64,000 bases of DNA from Medicago truncatula (Eukaryota > Streptophyta > Magnoliopsida > Fabales > Fabaceae): NCBI RefSeq assembly GCF_003473485.1, contig NC_053045.1, positions 34,012,494 through 34,076,493 of the forward strand, in the 5' to 3' direction. A program made the translations under genes and the position numbers. Below the pieces are notes generated by a model that did not search any database, was not told where the DNA came from, and saw only the letters and a list, made by a program, of their open reading frames with translations. Of this stretch, positions 60,322-64,000 are shown piece after piece. Position 1 is the first letter of the stretch, and each line of letters begins with the position of its first letter.

Positions 60322-61985
60322 TTACACAATAGCTTTTGAAGTTTGACCTGGTACCCACAAAAGATGGTTTATGGATAATAAGTGACACACCGGAACATTC
60401 TTCCCTGGCTTGATCCTTAGTGTCCTGAATATTATATGATCTGGATTCCAATCAGATGTATCCAAATGGCACATTCCTACAGCTTCTATTTTATCTCCAT
60501 TCACATCACCAACCAATGAGACCTTGAACACCCTAGTTCCTGTAGCTATGTAATGACAATAGTAAATGGCATATGGATATGGGAGGGGATGGCAAGATAC
60601 CCATTTGGGAACACTAATGTCACGTGATACTTTTAAAATGGTGTATTTTTGGAGAGGGATAGCCGAGGGTGAGGGGTGGGTGGTAGTAAGAACATTATGC
60701 TTGGAGTCGGAACCAATTATTTTGTCAACAAATTCAAGCATGGACTCTATAGAGTTGGCACAGGTCTTGGACTCCCCTGTGACGGGTTCTGCTTGACATT
60801 GCTCAAGTGTTTCTCTCATTGATTTTGCTTGAGGAGAGTCTTCGGGGATTGAAAGGAGTTCGAGAACACTTGGGAGTTGTGAAATTGAGAGAGGAATTGA
60901 GTCAGCCTCTTTTCTCGAAAGGAAATTAGAAATCTCTTGGATTGGAAATTGGAGGGTCATTACATTTCCAACATGAAGATCATCCAAATTGAAAAATCCT
61001 ATCCGAAAAGCTTCAATATGATCATGGGTAGGAGCCTTGTAATTGTAATTTGGTTGCATAGCTTCACCGCTAGCCTTATAAATATAATTGGGTTGTTTGG
61101 CTTCTTTATTGGCTTTATAAATGTAATTGGGTTGTTTGACTTCATCGTTAGCTTTGTAAATGTAATTGGGTTGTTTGGCTTCATGGTTGGCTTTGTAAAT
61201 GTAATTGGGCTTCATGGTTGGCTTTGTAAATGTAGTTGGGTTGTTTGGCTTCTTTATTGGCTTTATAAATGTAATTGGGTTGTTTGACTTCATCGCTAGC
61301 TTTGTAAATGTAGTTGGGTTGTTTGGCTTCATTGTTGGCTTTATAAATGTAATTGGGTTGTTTGGCTTCATGGCTAGCTTTGTAATTGTAGTTGGGTTGT
61401 TTGGCTTTCTGGTTGACTTTGTAAATGTAGTTGGGTTGTTTGACTTCGTCGCTAGCTTTGTAAATGTAGTTGGGTTGTTTGGATTCGTCGCTAGCTTTAT
61501 AAATGTAATTGGGTTGTTTGACTTCATCGCTAGCCTTATAAATATAATTTGGTTGTTTGACGTCATCACTAGCTTTATAAATGTAATTGGGTTGTTTGAC
61601 TTCATGGCTAGCTTTGTAAATGTAGGTTGGTTGTTTGGCTTCACTGTTGGCTTTATAAATGTAGTTGGGTTGTTCGGCTTCATTGTTGGCTTTATAAATG
61701 TAATTGGGTTGTTTGACTTCATTGTTGGCTTTGTAAATGTAGTTGGATTGTTTGGCTTCGTTGTTGACCTTATAAATGTAACTAGGTTGCTTGACTTCAT
61801 CAATAGCTTTATAAATGTAATTGGGTTGTTTGGCTTCATGGCTAGGTTTGTAGATGTAATTGGGTTGTTTGGCATCGTTGTTGGCCTTATAAATGTAATT
61901 GGGTTGTCTGTCCCCATTCGAATCATCTTGTTTTTGATCTTGCAGCTCTATCTTCATGTCTATGGCACCGATGCCTTGGCCATTC
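60322..61985 (-). CDS. BURP-domain protein with 13-residue repeats; reading frame disrupted
   Basis: The last exon starts after TTTGTAG at 61985 and stops at 60322. The C-terminal 225 residues are a BURP domain: FFNLDDLHVGNVMTLQF at its start, and the cysteine-histidine signature in the exact form CHX10CHX27CHX26CH. Ahead lie about 23 units of 13 residues, consensus KQPNYIYKASDEV. The Lys/Tyr-rich repeat and BURP layout is that of secreted cell-wall or seed proteins; function is unknown. An 8-bp deletion at 61209/61210 shifts the frame: the first 18 units lie in another frame from the last four and the BURP domain. Reading back from BURP, the same DNA is still open as NNPITFIKLAMKS-type repeats to an ATG at 61926. 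The signal-peptide exon was not found, and may lie past the hAT insertion. Confidence 0.75.
61045..61950 (-). repeat. Tandem array of ~23 39-bp units in the BURP gene
   Basis: Unit length is 39 bp (13 codons), with about 80-90% identity between neighbours by eye. One unit near 61209 lacks 8 bp. The array is open in the expected frame, in a second sense frame and in one antisense frame, because the unit length is a multiple of three and none of those frames meets a stop. Confidence 0.9.
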
Positions 61986-62049
61986 TACAAATGAAGTCAA
62001 TGAGAATATTAGTGGCCCAAGTAACTAGTCTAAATAATATGAACTGATG

Positions 62050-62148
62050 CTTGATGTTTGATCGAAAGAACATTTAACGATGATTGATAAGCTAAGTTAT
62101 GTCTCCTAGGTTTATTGATGTTTGATCGAAAGAACGTTTAACGATGAT
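62050..62148. repeat. 33-bp direct repeat beside hAT insertion
   Basis: CTTGATGTTTGATCGAAAGA (continuing AC-A-TTTAACGATGAT) at 62050-62082 is repeated at 62116-62148 with one or two changes. The second copy ends in ACGATGAT, the hAT target site. Confidence 0.8.
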
Positions 62149-63374
62149 CATGGGCGGTTCTACCGTATGGCGACCCTGGGCGGTCGCCCGGGCTCGATCT
62201 ATAATTTTTGCACATTAAACTCAACCCAAAAGCCCATTAACACATTTACAAAAAGAAAAATTTGGGCAATTTGAAAATTGTCACACGCAAATAGGTCTTG
62301 GAATTTTATTTAGCACACTATTGACGGGTTCATCTCTCTTATTTTAACGGATTAATTGTTCAAATTGACTCTGTAATATACTTTATGTTTGAAAAATGAC
62401 TCAATAAAGTACAAAACATACATTCTAGCATTGTAACTTGAATTTCTTCTTATTTAATTTTGACCACCCTATAATATACGTGTAGTCTAAAAATGTGACA
62501 TACATGTTGAATTTTTTCACTATTATTTTCATATATGTTTAGCACGTTAAAATATGGCTTTACACAAAATTAAATTTCTTCGACCAGAGATAAATTAATT
62601 ATGAATTTTTATTCCCTCATAATTATGAATTTCTTAAACAATTTATAATTAATTTGTATCTCGTTTAAAAATTACAAAATTTAACTGTGAAGGTTCTTAT
62701 CATGTTTTAGTCATGCCTACAAAATTAGGGAACTAAATTTGACTTGTGAGTATACGCTTACGCGGAACAAAATTTCAATTTTGCACGTTTCAGTTGAAAA
62801 ATCAAAATAAATTTAAACGACTTCGAAATGCTATGAAACTTTACAGATCCTTTTTATGTATTTTTATATATGTCTCTGCAAATAATGAGCTCCAAATTCG
62901 ATTTATAGATCTAGATTTCCGTTGTTTTGTTTTTTGAGCTTTTGATACTTTAAAAATTCATAATTAAATTGTCGTTTGTCGAAAATTTATATTTTTTTTT
63001 TGTTAAAGCCATATTTTAACGTTCTTAACTCGCCTCTAGGAAATCATGAAAAAATTCAATCTCTCGGTTGCTTTTTTGGACTTCGCGTATATTACAGGTT
63101 ATAAATAATAAAAATCTCGAATTACATGGTCAGAATACATGTTATTTAATTACAGGGTCAATTTTCAGACTTCATGTATATTACGTGGTCAATTTCAATT
63201 AATAACCCTATTTTAAATTGCACTTTTGTTTACAAAATGATAAACCTCTTTTATTTTGATTTTTTTTAGGAAAAAAAAAACATTTCGATTTATGACTGTT
63301 TATATATTATGTCACATGTGAATTTACGATTAATTTTTTGCCCGGGCTCCATAAATTTTTTGGCTCTGCCATTG
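62149..63374. mobile_element. Non-autonomous hAT-type element
   Basis: A 1226-bp insertion flanked by a perfect 8-bp duplication ACGATGAT (62141-62148 and 63375-63382). Its ends are CATGGGCGGTTC on the left and, reverse complemented, CAATGGCAGAGCC on the right. Both sub-ends carry GCCCGGGCTC. The 8-bp duplication and CA..GGC.G ends fit hAT. No transposase ORF remains. It lies upstream of the BURP exon, probably in its intron or promoter. Confidence 0.78.
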
Positions 63375-63382
63375 ACGATGAT

Positions 63383-63584
63383 TGCCATTCAAAAAGATCT
63401 AGCGGCACAACTTGTTGTCCGTTTGCCTTTTATTCATGTATAAGTAATTCTTGATATATATAAAAATTTAGTAGACTTCTAAAAAAATTATTTTTTGAAA
63501 ATTAAAATAAAAAGAAAAATGTAATTAAAATTGATAAAATTAAAAGTAATAACACAAATTATTACCTCTAAGTCACACAAGTAA
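63383..63584. other. Short AT-rich spacer
   Basis: Sequence between the hAT element and Tourist copy 2. No BURP first exon was recognised here. Confidence 0.5.
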
Positions 63585-63933
63585 GGGTGTGTTTGTTTCA
63601 AGTTTCCCAAATTTATTCCTAGGAATAACATTCCTTGAAATATAAAGATGGGAATTTTATTCCAAGGAATTTAGGAAAAATATGTTTGGTTAACTTTATA
63701 ATATTCCTAGGAACCATAAAAATAGGGATTATAATAGGTAAACTATTTATGAATTTATTCCCATCTCCATGGGAACTTTATTCCCACCCTTTTCCTTGGG
63801 AAATTTTTTCTATTCCCAGGAACATTTTATACCAAGGAATAAATTTTAGTAAACTTGTAACAAACATAGGCATATACATTTCTATCATTTTATTCCTAGG
63901 AATCAACAATTATAACTTGAAACAAACACACCC
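63585..63933. mobile_element. Tourist-type MITE, copy 2
   Basis: A 349-bp element with the same TIR (GGGTGTGTTTGTTTC) as copy 1 at 47197-47523, flanked by TAA on both sides (63582-63584 and 63934-63936). Its internal sequence matches copy 1 in the opposite orientation. The 102-codon frame at 63635-63943 is part of the MITE and is not a gene. Confidence 0.87.
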
Positions 63934-64000
63934 TAAGTCTTAAGCATTTCTCTTATTCATGATTCTGAAAGCAACTTCAAGAGATTGCCTTAGATTTGGC

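Noticed and set aside
61045-61950. Regularly spaced 39-bp repeats that could suggest a CRISPR array
   Set aside because: There are no unique spacers. The units are contiguous, code for 13-residue repeats and lie in a plant gene.
61205-62047. 280-codon plus-strand ORF rich in GLFGF and INVIGLF units, like a membrane protein
   Set aside because: It is the reverse complement of the BURP repeat array. The BURP domain and its CH signature show which strand codes.
63635-63943. 102-codon ORF, with a related 75-codon frame at 47215-47442
   Set aside because: Both lie inside copies of the same Tourist MITE with TIRs and TAA duplications. The shared peptide reflects shared transposon DNA.

Overview
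The window is nuclear DNA from a flowering plant. It is AT-rich, its genes are split by GT-AG introns, and the spacers are full of small transposon relics. The protein families, the Tourist and Stowaway MITEs and the OB-fold and F-box fragments look like a papilionoid legume of the Medicago or clover type. That species guess rests on recall of similar proteins, not on a search.

Six intact genes can be read exon by exon, and each joins into one open frame. From left to right they are: an ARIADNE-type RBR ubiquitin ligase (minus, 8055-12104, 599 aa); a small SAM-dependent methyltransferase of the EEF1AKMT4/At3g17365 type (minus, 15146-17772, 255 aa); TIC62, a chloroplast SDR-like protein with C-terminal FNR-binding repeats (minus, 24172-28686, about 641 aa); a DEAD-box helicase of the DDX10/Dbp4/RH32 type (plus, 34406-40097, 746 aa); allene oxide cyclase (minus, 45655-46683, 257 aa); and HMBPP reductase IspH/HDR (plus, 54918-58074, 449 aa). 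A seventh, a BURP-domain gene (minus, 60322-61985), carries about 23 copies of a 13-residue repeat, but an 8-bp deletion breaks its frame.

The rest is accessory or decayed. 1-8000 holds a MULE with a perfect 9-bp target duplication, MITEs, a SINE-like element and a LINE tail. 18.0-24 kb holds a hAT element with a perfect 8-bp duplication, an OB-fold (RPA1-like) exon fragment, a SINE and a LINE RNase H relic. 29.2-32.8 kb holds exon fragments of three unrelated genes (B3, F-box, bHLH/ACT), all on the minus strand and ending in a Helitron-like 3' terminus. 43.2-45.4 kb holds a broken NMD3 copy abutting a 5'-truncated LINE. 51.3-54.7 kb is a very large fold-back element that ends about 170 bp before the HDR start codon. 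62.1-63.9 kb holds a second hAT element and a Tourist MITE.

Three neighbours make plastid proteins: TIC62 (redox and FNR tethering), AOC (jasmonate synthesis) and HDR (MEP isoprenoid pathway). They are separately oriented genes with no sign of co-regulation. I found no rRNA, intact tRNA, CRISPR array or prokaryotic feature. The most unusual items are the Helitron-like capture cluster, the BURP repeat that stays open in more than one frame, the exon-module expansion in TIC62 and the PTRELA to PTWELA change in the helicase.
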